Part shown: in pieces, positions 8,285 to 16,332 of the stretch
Position numbering within the stretch: position 1 is the stretch's first letter
Layout: each line of letters begins with the position of its first letter
Origin: CAYQOX01 sp964419335
GTDB lineage: Bacteria > Hinthialibacterota > Hinthialibacteria > Hinthialibacterales > Hinthialibacteraceae
NCBI GenBank assembly: GCA_964419335.1
Contig: CAYQOX010000061.1
Coordinates: 1 to 21,024, forward strand
Direction of reading: 5' to 3'
Length of the DNA: 21,024 nucleotides
Program-made: the position numbers and the translations under genes
Notes under the pieces: model-generated
Seen by the model: the letters and a program-made list of their open reading frames with translations, nothing else
What the model was told of the DNA's origin: nothing
The model's database searches: none

Positions 8285-8612
8285 GGAAGCAGCATCCGAA
8301 TTGATGGGGGATATACAAACCCAAATAGAGAGTGAACTTCGACAAGTTTTGAGTGAATATTCTAAGGAAGTTCAAAAGCGTCTAGAGTCTGAGATGTATG
8401 GACTATCGCAAAAGATTGCTAATTTGTCGTTGAAGGCGATGGCGGGGAAGGCGATACACAACGATGTGCTTCATCTCAAAGCCCATATTATGAATATTGG
8501 AGCAAAAGAAAGTATGAGGATGGAGAAAGTTTCCTATGAAGTTTTAATAAACTTCTTTGTACAAATTTTTACCCGTATCCTCATGAGTATTATTGTGCAA
8601 CATACAAGTTGA
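8277..8612 (+). CDS. Small helical protein coupled to the lipoprotein
   Basis: A 111-residue protein whose ATG lies inside the end of the lipoprotein gene, preceded by an AGAGG site; the frame is open upstream to a TTG at 8256, but the ATG is better placed. Residues ~5-60 form a charged amphipathic stretch (ELMGDIQTQIESELRQVL, then EVQKRLESEMYGLSQKIANL) likely to be a coiled coil. The C-terminus (~90-108, VLINFFVQIFTRILMSIIV) is hydrophobic and could be a membrane tail or a buried helix. I do not recognise a family. The arrangement suggests a pair in which the lipoprotein is anchored in the outer or inner membrane and this protein reaches towards it; that is conjecture. Confidence 0.7.
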   Translation: MNKEAASELMGDIQTQIESELRQVLSEYSKEVQKRLESEMYGLSQKIANLSLKAMAGKAIHNDVLHLKAHIMNIGAKESMRMEKVSYEVLINFFVQIFTRILMSIIVQHTS

Positions 8613-8684
8613 AATACGAAAACCATTTTTTCTCAGATAACGTTTATCCTAAATATATTCAAATCCTAGATATCGATTCAGAAA

Positions 8685-8723
8685 TAATAAAAAAGGGATA
8701 AAACCGCAATGGCTTTATCCCTT
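8685..8723 (-). terminator. Rho-independent terminator of tRNA-Ala
   Basis: Read on the minus strand, AAGGGATAAA and TTTATCCCTT form a perfect 10-bp stem with an 11-base loop, followed by TTTTATTATT. It starts 15 bases past the tRNA 3' end and is oriented to stop the tRNA transcript. On the plus strand the following T-run is separated from the stem, so it would be a weak terminator for the small helical protein gene. Confidence 0.8.
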
Positions 8724-8737
8724 GGAAATTCTTTTTA

Positions 8738-8810
8738 TGGAGCTGAGGGGGATCGAACCCCTGACCTTTTGACTGCCAGTCAAACGCTCTCCCAGCTGAG
8801 CTACAGCCCC
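8738..8810 (-). tRNA. tRNA-Ala (anticodon GGC)
   Basis: On the minus strand the 73-base gene begins GGGGCTGTAGCTCAGCTGGG and ends CAGCTCCA. The 7-bp acceptor stem GGGGCTG/CAGCTCC contains G3-U70, the alanine identity pair. The anticodon stem TTTGA/TCAAA encloses the loop CTGGCAG, giving anticodon GGC. The T arm has GGTTCGATCC. Discriminator base is A73. CCA is not encoded, so it must be added after transcription. Confidence 0.98.
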
Positions 8811-8820
8811 AATTTATCTA

Positions 8821-8851
8821 ATTATAATAACGCGTATGATTGGAAAATCAA
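8821..8851 (-). promoter_or_regulatory. Promoter of tRNA-Ala
   Basis: On the minus strand, TTGATT (8851-8846) and a perfect TATAAT (8826-8821) are separated by 19 bases; an overlapping TATTAT gives a 16-base spacer. The expected start of transcription falls a few bases before the mature tRNA 5' end at 8810, so the leader would be very short. Confidence 0.6.
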
Positions 8852-8992
8852 GCGTTACTCTTGATTTCCGTAAAAAAATCCATAGCACATTCTATATTGA
8901 GAGCCAATTTTGGAAGAAAAATGTTGCTTTGACAGAAATAAAGTTGGATCCCACTTACTAAGAGGGGGGGATTCTTTTAGAATCATGGGATT

Positions 8993-9958
8993 ATGAAGAT
9001 ACCGTTTAATCCTTCCGTTTATGAGCATGCTGCTTATTTGATCGATCGCTCTCCCTGGGAAGTTTCCCGTGATATGGAGTTATTATATCAAGCCCACAAG
9101 ACCGCCTTTTTGGAGTATAGGCATTCTCCTGTAATCGTGGGGATTGATATTTATAATTTGGAAGCCGAAGCGTATGGAGCGCGTGTTATTGAACCGCAAG
9201 AGCGAGGGATTCCCGCGATCACCCAACCGTTGGTGGAAAGTGTGGAGGATGGGTTAGAGCATTTGATTCCTTTTGATCCACGCCGGGATGGACGCATTGC
9301 GATGTTTATTGAGACCGCCTCCCGTTTAGCCGAGGATTTGCCGGAAGCGGATGTGCGCATTCCCGTGAGTGGGCCCTTTTCAATCGCCGTGAATGTGCGT
9401 GGATTTAATGGTTTGTTGGAGGATATCGGATGGTATCCGCATAAGACGGCGCGTTTTCTTATGCAATTGGCGGAAAACCAGCGCTCGTTTTGTATGGCGA
9501 TTCGCAATGCCAATTTGGACATCGCTTTTTTTGAATCCGCCGCAGCCCCGCCGTTATTATCCCCCAAACAATTTCATGAGTTAGAACTGCCTGCATTGCG
9601 ACATGTGTTGGCTATCGCAGAATCGATTTTTGAACACCCTGTTCCGTGTATCATAGGTGGAGATACCGCCACCATTTTGGAGGATATTATTGCCACGGGG
9701 ACTGGGTATGTTATTTGTCCAGCGGAAACGAATCAGGCTGAATTTATAGAAAATTCCCAAAGTCATCCCCATGTCAGGGTGCGGATCAACCTTGATCCGT
9801 TGGTAATAACACGCGGTTCCCAGGAAGAGATCGCCCAGGAGATCGAGAGAATCCTTGCTTTAGCAAAAACCCGTCCCAATTGTTTGTTGGGGACGGGATG
9901 CTTACCTTACGAAACTCCGCCGGAGAATGTGCACTTTATAGCGAACTATGTTTCTTAA
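8993..9958 (+). CDS. UroD-family methyltransferase-like protein, zinc site partly lost
   Basis: A 321-residue protein of the uroporphyrinogen decarboxylase/MtaA TIM-barrel family. Family landmarks are VRIPVSGPFSIAV (~122-134), the NANLDIAFFESAAAPPLLSP segment (~172-191) and the C-terminal GTGCLPYETPPENV with C303. In corrinoid methyltransferases of this family a zinc ion is held by His-x-Cys plus a later Cys. Here the His-x-Cys site is replaced by IIGGDT (220-225), while the later Cys remains. It may therefore bind another metal or a different substrate, or may not be a methyltransferase. ATG 8993 is the only reasonable start because TAG lies in frame at 8978. A perfect TTGACA at 8929 lacks a good -10. 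It is transcribed towards the minus-strand methyltransferase run and lies outside that operon. Confidence 0.85.
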   Translation: MKIPFNPSVYEHAAYLIDRSPWEVSRDMELLYQAHKTAFLEYRHSPVIVGIDIYNLEAEAYGARVIEPQERGIPAITQPLVESVEDGLEHLIPFDPRRDGRIAMFIETASRLAEDLPEADVRIPVSGPFSIAVNVRGFNGLLEDIGWYPHKTARFLMQLAENQRSFCMAIRNANLDIAFFESAAAPPLLSPKQFHELELPALRHVLAIAESIFEHPVPCIIGGDTATILEDIIATGTGYVICPAETNQAEFIENSQSHPHVRVRINLDPLVITRGSQEEIAQEIERILALAKTRPNCLLGTGCLPYETPPENVHFIANYVS

Positions 9959-10001
9959 TCGGCGGAAGTTTCGTGTGTGGAGGCGTGTGCTGTTGGTAGA
10001 A

Positions 10002-11297
10002 TTAAGAAGTTGAACGTAAAGGTTTTTTCAGGGTTTGAAGCACATCGTGCCACTCTTTGGGGAGGGGGCGAGTGATAATCCCTTTCAGCATTAAGAAGAC
10101 TAAGAAAATAGCGCTAAGGATATGGAGGGGGCTATCTTCACCCATGGCGTGCTCTCCCACGTGCATGTGAGGGGTTACCTCAATCCAGTGATAGAGATAG
10201 TTAACGAAGGTTCCGGCGAGTAAAGCCCCGGCGATAATGGAGGCGAGATAAATCGCCGTTGAGCGTTTGCCGATAAGTTTGGCTACGATGGGCAGGTTGC
10301 CGATATTGGTGGCGGGACCTGCCAGCAAAAAGACCAAAGCGGCTCCGGGAGAGAGTCCTTTGGCGATCAACATTGCGGCCACGGGGGTGCTTGCGGAGGC
10401 GCAGATATACATGGGCATGGCGATGAGCAGCATGAGGACTAAGGAGGTAAATCCTTGTCCTAACCAGCCTTCAAAAATACCCGTAGGGAGCAACGCCCCT
10501 ATGAGTCCGGAGATGACAAAACCTAATAAAAGCCAATGGGATAGGTCACCGGCCAAATCTACGAAAGAAAAGTGAAGCGCGCGATAAATCCATGTTTGTT
10601 TAAAACGTGATAAGTAAGAATCTTTTTGCTGAGAGTGAGATCCCGTTGAGGTTGGATTTACCAATTCGCCAGAACCGTTAGAGCAGCAGGATTCGTTTTC
10701 TTCTTTGATGTTGGGTGTAGAGCAACCCTCGGAGACTTGAATAGGTTGGCTTTGAGAGGTCGATGAATCCTCTTGCATTATGTTTTGAGGGTTGGAGCAG
10801 CAGGAAGCCTGTTCTTGGGGAACTTCGTGAGCCGAGCAGGAACTTTCATGGGCGTTGGAGTGCGCTCCTGAATTTTGTGTTTCTTCCTCTTTTTCTCCCC
10901 AGCGATTGATGAAGAGTCCCGCGAATAACGCCGTGAAAAAACCGATGATAGGGCGCATGAGGGTCATCACCCAGTCCATCATGGCGTAAGTAAGAAAGAT
11001 AGAAGCGACACCAATTTCAGGGGTAGAAATGAGGAAGGAAGAGGTTGCGCCCCGACTAGCCCCTTTTTGGCGAATGGTGGCCGCGGTGGGAATGACGGAG
11101 CAGGAACAGAGGGGCAAAGGTATGCCGACGGAAGAGGCGAGCAAGACCGATTTCCAATTCCGCTGCCCCAGTTGTGAAGCGATCCACGCGGTCGAAACTA
11201 AGGCGTAAATCACCCCGGCGGCTAGGAACCCAAAGAGTAGGTAAGGTCCAGCGCTGAGGATCACATTCCATGTTTCGTATATTATATTAATCAACAT
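10002..11297 (-). CDS. SO_0444-type permease with Cys-rich loop (metal efflux)
   Basis: A 431-residue permease of the DUF318/ArsP-like superfamily, closest in layout to the SO_0444 Cu/Zn efflux group. The two membrane halves each have about four segments. The first half carries GIPLPLCSCSVIPTA, with a Cys-x-Cys in the membrane, and the second carries MYICASASTPVAA and LLAGPATNIGN. Between them lies a hydrophilic loop of ~100 residues with Cys clusters (SCSAHE, SCCSNP, GCSTPN, SCCSNG) and several His, a likely metal-sensing or metal-delivery loop. GTG 11303 is in frame two codons earlier but overlaps the AAAGGTG ribosome site, so ATG 11297 is preferred. It follows the corrinoid activase gene by 83 bp on the same strand. 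The metal is unproven; the adjacency to corrinoid genes may be accidental. Confidence 0.88.
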   Translation of the reverse strand: MLINIIYETWNVILSAGPYLLFGFLAAGVIYALVSTAWIASQLGQRNWKSVLLASSVGIPLPLCSCSVIPTAATIRQKGASRGATSSFLISTPEIGVASIFLTYAMMDWVMTLMRPIIGFFTALFAGLFINRWGEKEEETQNSGAHSNAHESSCSAHEVPQEQASCCSNPQNIMQEDSSTSQSQPIQVSEGCSTPNIKEENESCCSNGSGELVNPTSTGSHSQQKDSYLSRFKQTWIYRALHFSFVDLAGDLSHWLLLGFVISGLIGALLPTGIFEGWLGQGFTSLVLMLLIAMPMYICASASTPVAAMLIAKGLSPGAALVFLLAGPATNIGNLPIVAKLIGKRSTAIYLASIIAGALLAGTFVNYLYHWIEVTPHMHVGEHAMGEDSPLHILSAIFLVFLMLKGIITRPLPKEWHDVLQTLKKPLRSTS

Positions 11298-11386
11298 AAT
11301 CACCTTTTTTTAGGTTTTTAAATACAGTGTAGTATCTGAGCGAGAAAAATCAAAGGAAAAACTGCGGAGTAAAGTGATCGAGGCGA

Positions 11387-12904
11387 TTATGGGGAAGGGA
11401 AAAGCATCTCATCAATAAAAATATCTTGAAAGCCGGGATGATCGTTGAGGGAAATATGTTCAATTTTATCAAGGATTCGCTGAAAAGTTTTTTCTTGGAT
11501 TTCAGGGAGAAAGAGAACTTGTTTCGTGCCTTTCAAGGCGGTATTGCCTTGAGGTGAAATTTTTTCGGGAGGGAATCGCAAAAGACCAATCTGTAGAGCG
11601 CTGCGCGGGTTAATGTAATTACCAAAAGCACCCGCCAAAATCATTTTTTCTAGATCCTCTGATTGCAAGTTGAAATGTTCCAATAGGATACGTGTGCCGG
11701 CGGCGATGGCTCCTTTGGCAAGTTGCAGTTCACGGATATCTTGTTGAATCAATGAAACCGGGGGGTAGATTTCCCACTTCGTTTGTCCGTTGTTCAAACG
11801 GCCATTTGATTGAATGATTCCGGACTTCAAGCCGGCGGCAACTGCATCGACTAAACCACTGCCACAAATGCCTTTGGCATTATTTTGTCCGATGATATGA
11901 AAACGCCACGGGTCTTGATCGCAATCGATATGAGAGATGGCGCCGCTGGCGGCTCTCATGCCCATGGAAATCCGAGCCCCTTCAAACGCGGGTCCCGCCG
12001 CGGTGGAAGCACAAACGATTCGGTTTTGGTTGCCGATGACGATTTCTCCGTTTGTGCCAAGATCAACCAGTGCCATGTAGGATGGAGTTTCGAGCATGTG
12101 GGAGGCAAGAATTCCCATAAGGATATCGCTACCGACAAAGCCGCCAGGGCAGGGGAGAAAAACGATTTCTGTGTTTTCATGAAGTTGCCATCCCAACTCG
12201 TTGGGGGTGAAAAACTGGAGTCCTTTGTGGGTGGATTGAAAAGGATAGTGGGATAAAGGGGTGAGATCGATATTAGAGAAAAGATGATGCATGACAGTAT
12301 TGCCGCAGAGGGCGATCCGGTTTAGGTGAGCGGTATCAATATTTGTATTTTTTAAAAGCTCATGGATTAAACCTTCCACTTCATTTCGGAGGAGAGAAAC
12401 CAAGTGACTTTGTTGTTTTTCAGTTATGGCATATTGGATGCGGCTCATAATATCGCCGCCAACCATGGCTTGGGGATTGAGGGAGGAAGCGAGGGAAAGG
12501 ACGTTACCTGTTTGTAAGTCGAGAATTTGAGCGGCTAACGTGGTGGTACCCACATCGATGGCAATACCGTACCCCTCTCGAGGTTGGAAAGGGAAGGAGG
12601 AGAAATCTGATAGTACGTCGAATTCCCATTGTTCCAATTCGAGAACTAAATCGTTTTCGGCATAGCAAAGACAGGCTAGGCGCCAACCTTGCTCAATTTC
12701 TTGTTGGGTTAATGCGGATTCTTGTTCGGGAGTGGGGGGTAGATTTCCCTCGAGGCATTTAATTCGACAGCCACGGCAGATGCCCCGACCCCCACAGGGA
12801 AACTCTACACCGTAGGGGAAGAGAACATCCTTTAAGGGGGTTCCCGCTTTGACTTCAAGGGTGCGTCCCATCGGTTGCAGAGTAATATGAACAGAGTGTG
12901 TCAT
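11387..12904 (-). CDS. 2Fe-2S / ASKHA (DUF4445) corrinoid activation protein
   Basis: A 505-residue reductive activator of corrinoid enzymes of the RamA/RACo type. These proteins use ATP hydrolysis to drive an electron from a 2Fe-2S cluster onto inactive Co(II), restoring Co(I). Residues 1-90 are a plant-type ferredoxin domain with C37, C43, C46 and a fourth ligand near C78/C80 (PCGGRGICRGC...LACLCY). From about 112 the ASKHA ATPase domain begins with GIAIDVGTTTLAAQ (phosphate loop), followed by ALCGNTVMHHLFS, LVDLGTNGEIV, AAGPAFEGARISMGMRAASG and AGAFGNYINP. It lacks the C-terminal ferredoxin domain of archaeal RamA, as DUF4445 members usually do. It begins 6 bp after the stop of the MtaA-type gene, without its own clear ribosome site, implying translational coupling. 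Confidence 0.93.
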   Translation of the reverse strand: MTHSVHITLQPMGRTLEVKAGTPLKDVLFPYGVEFPCGGRGICRGCRIKCLEGNLPPTPEQESALTQQEIEQGWRLACLCYAENDLVLELEQWEFDVLSDFSSFPFQPREGYGIAIDVGTTTLAAQILDLQTGNVLSLASSLNPQAMVGGDIMSRIQYAITEKQQSHLVSLLRNEVEGLIHELLKNTNIDTAHLNRIALCGNTVMHHLFSNIDLTPLSHYPFQSTHKGLQFFTPNELGWQLHENTEIVFLPCPGGFVGSDILMGILASHMLETPSYMALVDLGTNGEIVIGNQNRIVCASTAAGPAFEGARISMGMRAASGAISHIDCDQDPWRFHIIGQNNAKGICGSGLVDAVAAGLKSGIIQSNGRLNNGQTKWEIYPPVSLIQQDIRELQLAKGAIAAGTRILLEHFNLQSEDLEKMILAGAFGNYINPRSALQIGLLRFPPEKISPQGNTALKGTKQVLFLPEIQEKTFQRILDKIEHISLNDHPGFQDIFIDEMLFPSP

Positions 12905-12910
12905 GAGAAA

Positions 12911-13936
12911 TTAGGAATAGTCTTCGGGTTTATGGGTAAGCGCGTATTCAAGCATTGCGTTGACATTATCGGGATGCGTATCGCGGGGGATTTCACAGCC
13001 CGCCCCGACAATATACCGTGATTTTGCGCCTCTATGGCATTCTGCTAATCCTTGTTTGATCTCATCGGGGGTGCCGTTGCGCAGGACTCTCACGGGGTCG
13101 ATATTGCCTAACAGGACTTGTTTATCTCCCATTTTTTCGCGGGCTTCGTCCATGGGATTCATCCAATCCAGATCCACGATATCGCATTTTAATTCGCCAA
13201 TTTTTTCATAAAAGCGTTTTGTTTTACCGCAAATGTGAAGACGGACCCTGGCACCTTGATTTTGCACGGCAGCAACCAATTGTCTTTCGAAAGGCCAGAC
13301 GAAATTATCATAAAGACGATTACTGACGAGGGAAGCGGCCGCATCGCCGATGCCAATATGATCGGCGCCGGCTTCGATTTGGTGTTTGGCGAATATGACT
13401 TCCATTTCAAGAACAAAGGTGAAGAGATCGTAGACGAAATCGGGATCGTCGTAGAAATCCGTCATTAGATTGTTAATGCCGCGTAAATCGGCGCCCATGG
13501 CGCAGGGGCCTTCGACCCAACCTTCTACTAGTTTATCGTTGCCAACCCGCTTTTTAAGTTCTGCGATGGCTTGGATGCGGTCGTGCATGCGTCCGCCACC
13601 GAGGGGATCGGGGATTTGGAGTTGGAATAGTTTTTCGCGTTCGCTGAGAAGTGCATTACTTTCGTTGATGGCGGGAGGTTGATTATCGTAATACCCAACG
13701 TCGGCGCCAAGATCTGCCGCTTCACGGGCGGGATCGGAGATGCTGGAGACATGATCGATGTCGAATCGTTCCGCGGTGGTGAGTTGGCCTTCGACCATGA
13801 CTTTGTAATTGGTGGCATATTCGCCATAAGGTTTGCCAATTTGATCGGCGGCGAACATCATGGTAATGGGCATGTAGGGCAAGCGGTCGACTGGGTTTCC
13901 GTTGAGCATGGCGAGAATGCGTTCACGTCCATTCAT
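12911..13936 (-). CDS. MtaA/UroD-type corrinoid methyltransferase with intact zinc site
   Basis: A 341-residue member of the MtaA/MtbA/UroD family, the methyltransferases that move a methyl group between a corrinoid protein and a second acceptor or donor. The zinc motif is complete: H234-x-C236 in RLHICGKTK and C314 in GAGCEIPRDTHPDNV, the standard spacing. Other landmarks are WVEGPCAMGADLRGINNLM (~140-158) and LLGNIDPVRVLRNGTPDEI. The frame is open upstream to 14161 through the DUF1638 gene, but the family start is ATG 13936, preceded by GGGGGGAG. It ends 6 bp before the activase gene and follows DUF1638 by 13 bp. Methyl donor and acceptor cannot be read from sequence. Coenzyme M is not expected in such a bacterium, so methyl transfer to tetrahydrofolate or a thiol is more likely; that is inference. 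Confidence 0.93.
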   Translation of the reverse strand: MNGRERILAMLNGNPVDRLPYMPITMMFAADQIGKPYGEYATNYKVMVEGQLTTAERFDIDHVSSISDPAREAADLGADVGYYDNQPPAINESNALLSEREKLFQLQIPDPLGGGRMHDRIQAIAELKKRVGNDKLVEGWVEGPCAMGADLRGINNLMTDFYDDPDFVYDLFTFVLEMEVIFAKHQIEAGADHIGIGDAAASLVSNRLYDNFVWPFERQLVAAVQNQGARVRLHICGKTKRFYEKIGELKCDIVDLDWMNPMDEAREKMGDKQVLLGNIDPVRVLRNGTPDEIKQGLAECHRGAKSRYIVGAGCEIPRDTHPDNVNAMLEYALTHKPEDYS

Positions 13937-13949
13937 AGTAAACTCCCCC

Positions 13950-14690
13950 CTATTCTTTATGGTTGGCAATACGAATGATTTGATCACTATAGTCAGCGGT
14001 GATCTCTTTTCCCGGTGGGACGATGAGAAAATCTTCCTCGTCCCATTCTCCGTCCGCAAGGCGTTGGAAAAGATTCCATTGACCGAGGATTTTTTCGAAT
14101 TTCCAGCCTTTTTTTTGGGCTTCTTGTTTGGTTTGTTTTTCGTAGCGGGCGTCTGGGGCAAGACCCATATCTATGTAAGTGTACTGTTGGTAATTGCGAG
14201 TTAAATTGCACAGTTCTTCATAAAGATAGGCGGCGTTTTGTTCGCCGTATTTTTTTACGAGTTGTTCGTAATCTTGATTCATGCCTTGTAAATGCGGCGC
14301 AGCTGCAGGGTTGAGATTGCCGCCGCGTTCGATCCATCCCGTGGTGACGTAATAGGTACCCGGATGGTTGTAGAAGTATTCTTCATAGCGTTTGCGGTTG
14401 CCAAGAAAGAGGGTGATGCAATCGTGGGCGCGGGGTACGACCAAGGGGATTTGGTTGGCCCGTAAACCGACGATGCCGTTGTTGCACAATCCGTAGCCGA
14501 GCAAGAGGGCGTCATAGAGAGATTCGTCGAGGCTTTCAAGTGTTTCTTTTAAACGGGCGAGCATTTTTGACTGACCGATATCATGGAGGCCTTTGGGCAT
14601 GAAGGTCAGATCAATTTGATTGGGAGAGCGTGCGACGATGGAGCACATTTCCCGGTAAAAGATTTCACAAGTCACTAAATTAAAACGCAT
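13950..14690 (-). CDS. DUF1638 protein
   Basis: A 246-residue protein of the DUF1638 family, which has no assigned reaction. The family core is visible: LLLGYGLCNNGIVGL (C69), PLVVPRAHDCITLFLG (H89 and C91) and PGTYYVTTGW. Cysteines at positions 8, 16, 69, 91 and 161, with H89, could form a metal or corrinoid-related site, though which of them are conserved cannot be judged here. No membrane segment or signal peptide is present, so it is cytosolic. It starts 8 bp after the stop codon of the homocysteine methyltransferase-like gene, with no good ribosome site, so expression is probably coupled. DUF1638 genes are known to occur near UroD-like and corrinoid methyltransferase genes, consistent with a role in the same methyl-transfer route. 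Confidence 0.9.
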   Translation of the reverse strand: MRFNLVTCEIFYREMCSIVARSPNQIDLTFMPKGLHDIGQSKMLARLKETLESLDESLYDALLLGYGLCNNGIVGLRANQIPLVVPRAHDCITLFLGNRKRYEEYFYNHPGTYYVTTGWIERGGNLNPAAAPHLQGMNQDYEQLVKKYGEQNAAYLYEELCNLTRNYQQYTYIDMGLAPDARYEKQTKQEAQKKGWKFEKILGQWNLFQRLADGEWDEEDFLIVPPGKEITADYSDQIIRIANHKE

Positions 14691-14698
14691 TGTTTTTT

Positions 14699-15574
14699 TT
14701 AAGTATTAAATAAACGTTGTTTCATTGCCCGAATGAAGGAAGGATTGGTGCCGCAGCATCCCCCGACGAAAGTAGCCCCCGCGGAGATTAAGGGGGGCAC
14801 CTGGGCGGCAAATTCTTCCGCGGTGGTTTTGTAGACCGCTTTGCCGTTTTCAACTTCAGGAAGTCCGGCATTGGCTTTAATCCAAATGGGAAGTGAGGTG
14901 GCTTCTTTGTAACGTTTACAGATGGGGATATATCCTTCGATGCCTTGGCCACAGTTCGCGCCGATGACGTCGGCGCCGGCATTGGTAAGGGCTTCTACCG
15001 CTTGTTCGGGGGTGGTCCCCATCATGGTGCGGTCGTTTTCTTTGCCCGAATCGAAGCACATACAGCCAACCACCGGTAAGCCGGTCTCTTTGGCGGCCAT
15101 GACCGCTAATTTGGCTTCTGCGGGATCGGACATGGTTTCCACGACAAGGCCATCGGCGCCGCCTTGAGCGAGAGATTGGGCTTGTTCTTCGAAAGCGGCT
15201 TTGAGCTCTTGTTCCGTGACTTCGCCCATCATTAGAATTTTTCCTGTTGGACCCATGGAGGCAAAAACGTAGGCGTTTTCTCCCGCACCTTCTTTCGAGA
15301 GGCGTGCTGCTTCACGGTTTATTTCGGCGGCTTTATCGGCCAAACCGTGTTTATCTAGGGTAATACGGTTCCCCCCGAAGGTATTGGTTAAAATAATTTG
15401 GCTACCGGCTTGGGTATAGGCGCGTGCGACCTCGATGACTTTTTCTGGCTGAGTTAAATTCCATTCTTCTGGGCATTCGCCGATCTCAAGTCCGCGGTTT
15501 TGAAGTTCTGTACCCCATCCCCCATCGGTGATAACCGGTTTGTGGGTTAGAAGCGCTTCCAAGGTTGAATGCAT
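14699..15574 (-). CDS. Homocysteine S-methyltransferase family protein
   Basis: A 291-residue TIM-barrel protein of the homocysteine S-methyltransferase (Pfam S-methyl_trans) family, similar to the N-terminal module of MetH and to betaine- and S-methylmethionine-dependent enzymes. It opens with ITDGGWGTELQNRG and continues with TNTFGGNR (~64-70) and GPTGKI. The zinc ligands are C208 in GANCGQG and the C273-C274 pair in GGCCGTNP. A good GAGGAG site precedes ATG 15574. It is a stand-alone module beside a free corrinoid protein 35 bp upstream. In this setting it could methylate homocysteine using the corrinoid as donor, like a split MetH, or transfer methyl groups from another compound to the corrinoid. 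The sequence does not decide between them. Confidence 0.92.
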   Translation of the reverse strand: MHSTLEALLTHKPVITDGGWGTELQNRGLEIGECPEEWNLTQPEKVIEVARAYTQAGSQIILTNTFGGNRITLDKHGLADKAAEINREAARLSKEGAGENAYVFASMGPTGKILMMGEVTEQELKAAFEEQAQSLAQGGADGLVVETMSDPAEAKLAVMAAKETGLPVVGCMCFDSGKENDRTMMGTTPEQAVEALTNAGADVIGANCGQGIEGYIPICKRYKEATSLPIWIKANAGLPEVENGKAVYKTTAEEFAAQVPPLISAGATFVGGCCGTNPSFIRAMKQRLFNT

Positions 15575-15609
15575 GGTTAAACTCCTCTATGTGCTTTTGC
15601 GAAAAAAAA

Positions 15610-16245
15610 TTAAGACGCAACTAAGTCGCGGGCGACGCTCACCGCAGATTTTGCATTTTCGCCATAAGCATCGGCGCCGATTTCATTGGCGTAATCTTGA
15701 GTTATAGGTGCTCCCCCGACGATGACTTTTACTTGATCGCGAATGCCTGCTTGTTGTAAGGCTTCGATGGTAGAGGCCATAAAGGGCATGGTGGTGGTTA
15801 GCAGCGTAGAGAGGCAAACGATATTGGCGTTTTTCTGTTTGATGTTTTCGATTACTTGTTCAGGTTTTACATCCACTCCCAGATCGAAAACCTCGAATCC
15901 ACCGCCTTCGAGCATGGAGGCGACCAGGTTTTTGCCGATGTCATGGAGATCGCCTTTGACGGTGCCGATGATGACCCGTCCTTGGGGTTGGACTCCGGAT
16001 TTTTTCAGCATAGGTTGGACGATTTCCATTGACCGCTTCATGGCCCGTGCAGAAATCATTAATTCAGGGATAAAATATTCTTCACATTCAAATTTTTCTC
16101 CGACGACATCCATGGCGGGAATCATGGTGCCCGAGACTAAATCTAAGGGAGCCACCCCACTTTCCAGCGCTTCTTGTGTTGCTGCGATCGCGGTATCTGC
16201 GTCGCCGGTTAAAATCGCATTGTAAAGTTTTTCATTTTCCACCAT
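15610..16245 (-). CDS. Corrinoid (B12-binding) protein, first copy
   Basis: A 211-residue two-domain corrinoid carrier of the MtaC/MtbC/MetH-B12 type. Residues ~1-85 are the helical cap domain (EKFECEEYFIPELMISARAM at 50-69). Residues ~88-211 are the Rossmann-like B12 domain with D99-x-H101-D-I-G104 (GDLHDIGKN), whose His is the lower axial cobalt ligand, then LSTLLTTTM and VIVGGAPITQDYANEIGADAY. It shuttles methyl groups between the methyltransferases of the cluster as Co(I)/methyl-Co(III). A GGGAG site precedes ATG 16245. It lies 35 bp upstream of the homocysteine methyltransferase-like gene, its most likely partner, and follows a 151-bp leader that may contain its own control site. Confidence 0.96.
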   Translation of the reverse strand: MVENEKLYNAILTGDADTAIAATQEALESGVAPLDLVSGTMIPAMDVVGEKFECEEYFIPELMISARAMKRSMEIVQPMLKKSGVQPQGRVIIGTVKGDLHDIGKNLVASMLEGGGFEVFDLGVDVKPEQVIENIKQKNANIVCLSTLLTTTMPFMASTIEALQQAGIRDQVKVIVGGAPITQDYANEIGADAYGENAKSAVSVARDLVAS

Positions 16246-16332
16246 GATGTTCTCCCATCATCTTGTTCTTTGTGTGAACAATAAGAATTTATGTGTTTTA
16301 TGAAAATTGGTTTGTGATGAAGGTATACAACC

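Noticed and set aside
13937..14161. N-terminal extension of the MtaA-type gene
   Set aside because: It lies wholly within the DUF1638 gene in another frame, is Lys/Ser/Asn-rich, and the family start with a strong GGGGGGAG site is at 13936.
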